Assembly: GCA_903864395.1 (NCBI GenBank)
Contig: CAIPFQ010000011.1
Location: 1-5,294 of the forward strand
Length of the DNA stretch: 5,294 bases
DNA from: an uncultured Chlamydiae bacterium
Lineage (GTDB): Bacteria > Chlamydiota > Chlamydiia > Chlamydiales > SM23-39
Direction of reading: 5' to 3'
Position numbers and translations under genes: made by a program. The notes under the pieces are model-generated. The model did not search any database. It had not been told where the DNA came from and saw nothing but the letters and a program-made list of their open reading frames with translations. Positions 5,225 to 5,294 of this stretch are shown piece by piece; the first letter of the stretch is position 1; the number at the start of each line of letters is the position of its first letter.

Positions 5225-5294
5225 TTAGGCTGCTTTTCGCTGGTTCTTGCGCTTTTTGACCACTTTTTTTCGCTCGCGCTTGAGAAAACGTGTA
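5225..5294 (-). CDS. Possible C-terminus of a minus-strand gene leaving the window
   Basis: Reading leftward from the right edge, one minus-strand frame is open for 22 codons and ends in TAA at 5227-5225. The peptide is very basic: TRFLKRERKKVV followed by KKRKNQRKAA. Lysine/arginine-rich tails of this type occur in ribosomal and other nucleic-acid-binding proteins, but too little is present to assign a family. Another minus-strand frame is also open here (through residues such as EKQPNRPYFSFNF) to a later stop, so the choice of frame rests only on composition and on the convergent hairpin just downstream. The gene would be 3'-complete but 5'-truncated by the window. Confidence 0.3.
   Translation of the reverse strand, partial: TRFLKRERKKVVKKRKNQRKAA

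Noticed and set aside
1..5294. tRNA genes, CRISPR repeats, insertion sequences, attachment sites
   Set aside because: No cloverleaf-like sequence, regularly spaced direct repeat, transposase-like protein or flanking inverted-repeat pair was seen anywhere in the window.

Overview
The window reads as ordinary bacterial chromosome, about 5.3 kb and gene dense. My best guess is a Chlamydiae-phylum genome, probably one of the environmental, amoeba-associated lineages. That rests on remembered resemblance of the thioredoxin and histidyl-tRNA synthetase to chlamydial proteins, and on trxA, brnQ, a SpoU/TrmL-type methylase and hisS being grouped together. It is inference and no search was run. Base composition is moderate in the conserved genes and visibly more A+T rich in the right-hand orphan gene and the intergenic gaps.

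Layout. Bases 1-434 hold an open but start-less stretch (40-306), probably the decayed 3' end of a gene, then a hairpin (313-346) and a likely promoter. Bases 435-2126 are a compact plus-strand operon: thioredoxin (trxA), a 75-residue DUF2905 membrane protein, and a BrnQ-family branched-chain amino acid transporter. The spacing is 4 nt, then an ATGA overlap. Bases 2113-3851 are a minus-strand operon, hisS then trmL, also joined by an ATGA overlap. The two operons converge and their last genes overlap tail to tail by 14 bp, leaving no room for an intergenic terminator. Bases 3852-3996 are an A+T-rich divergent promoter region. Bases 3997-5106 encode a 369-residue protein that I do not recognise. 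Bases 5107-5294 contain a long near-perfect hairpin and, at the right edge, what may be the basic C-terminus of a minus-strand gene running out of the window.

How the genes work together. The minus operon serves translation: HisRS charges tRNA-His and TrmL methylates the wobble base of certain tRNA-Leu species. The plus operon combines a cytosolic redox protein, a small membrane protein of unknown role and an amino acid importer, which would suit an intracellular bacterium that takes amino acids from its host.

I found no convincing new system. The best leads are a slippery A_AAA_AAA site phased so that a -1 shift would fuse the DUF2905 protein to BrnQ, a possibly leaderless hisS transcript, the 14-bp convergent overlap, and the unrecognised 369-residue protein.
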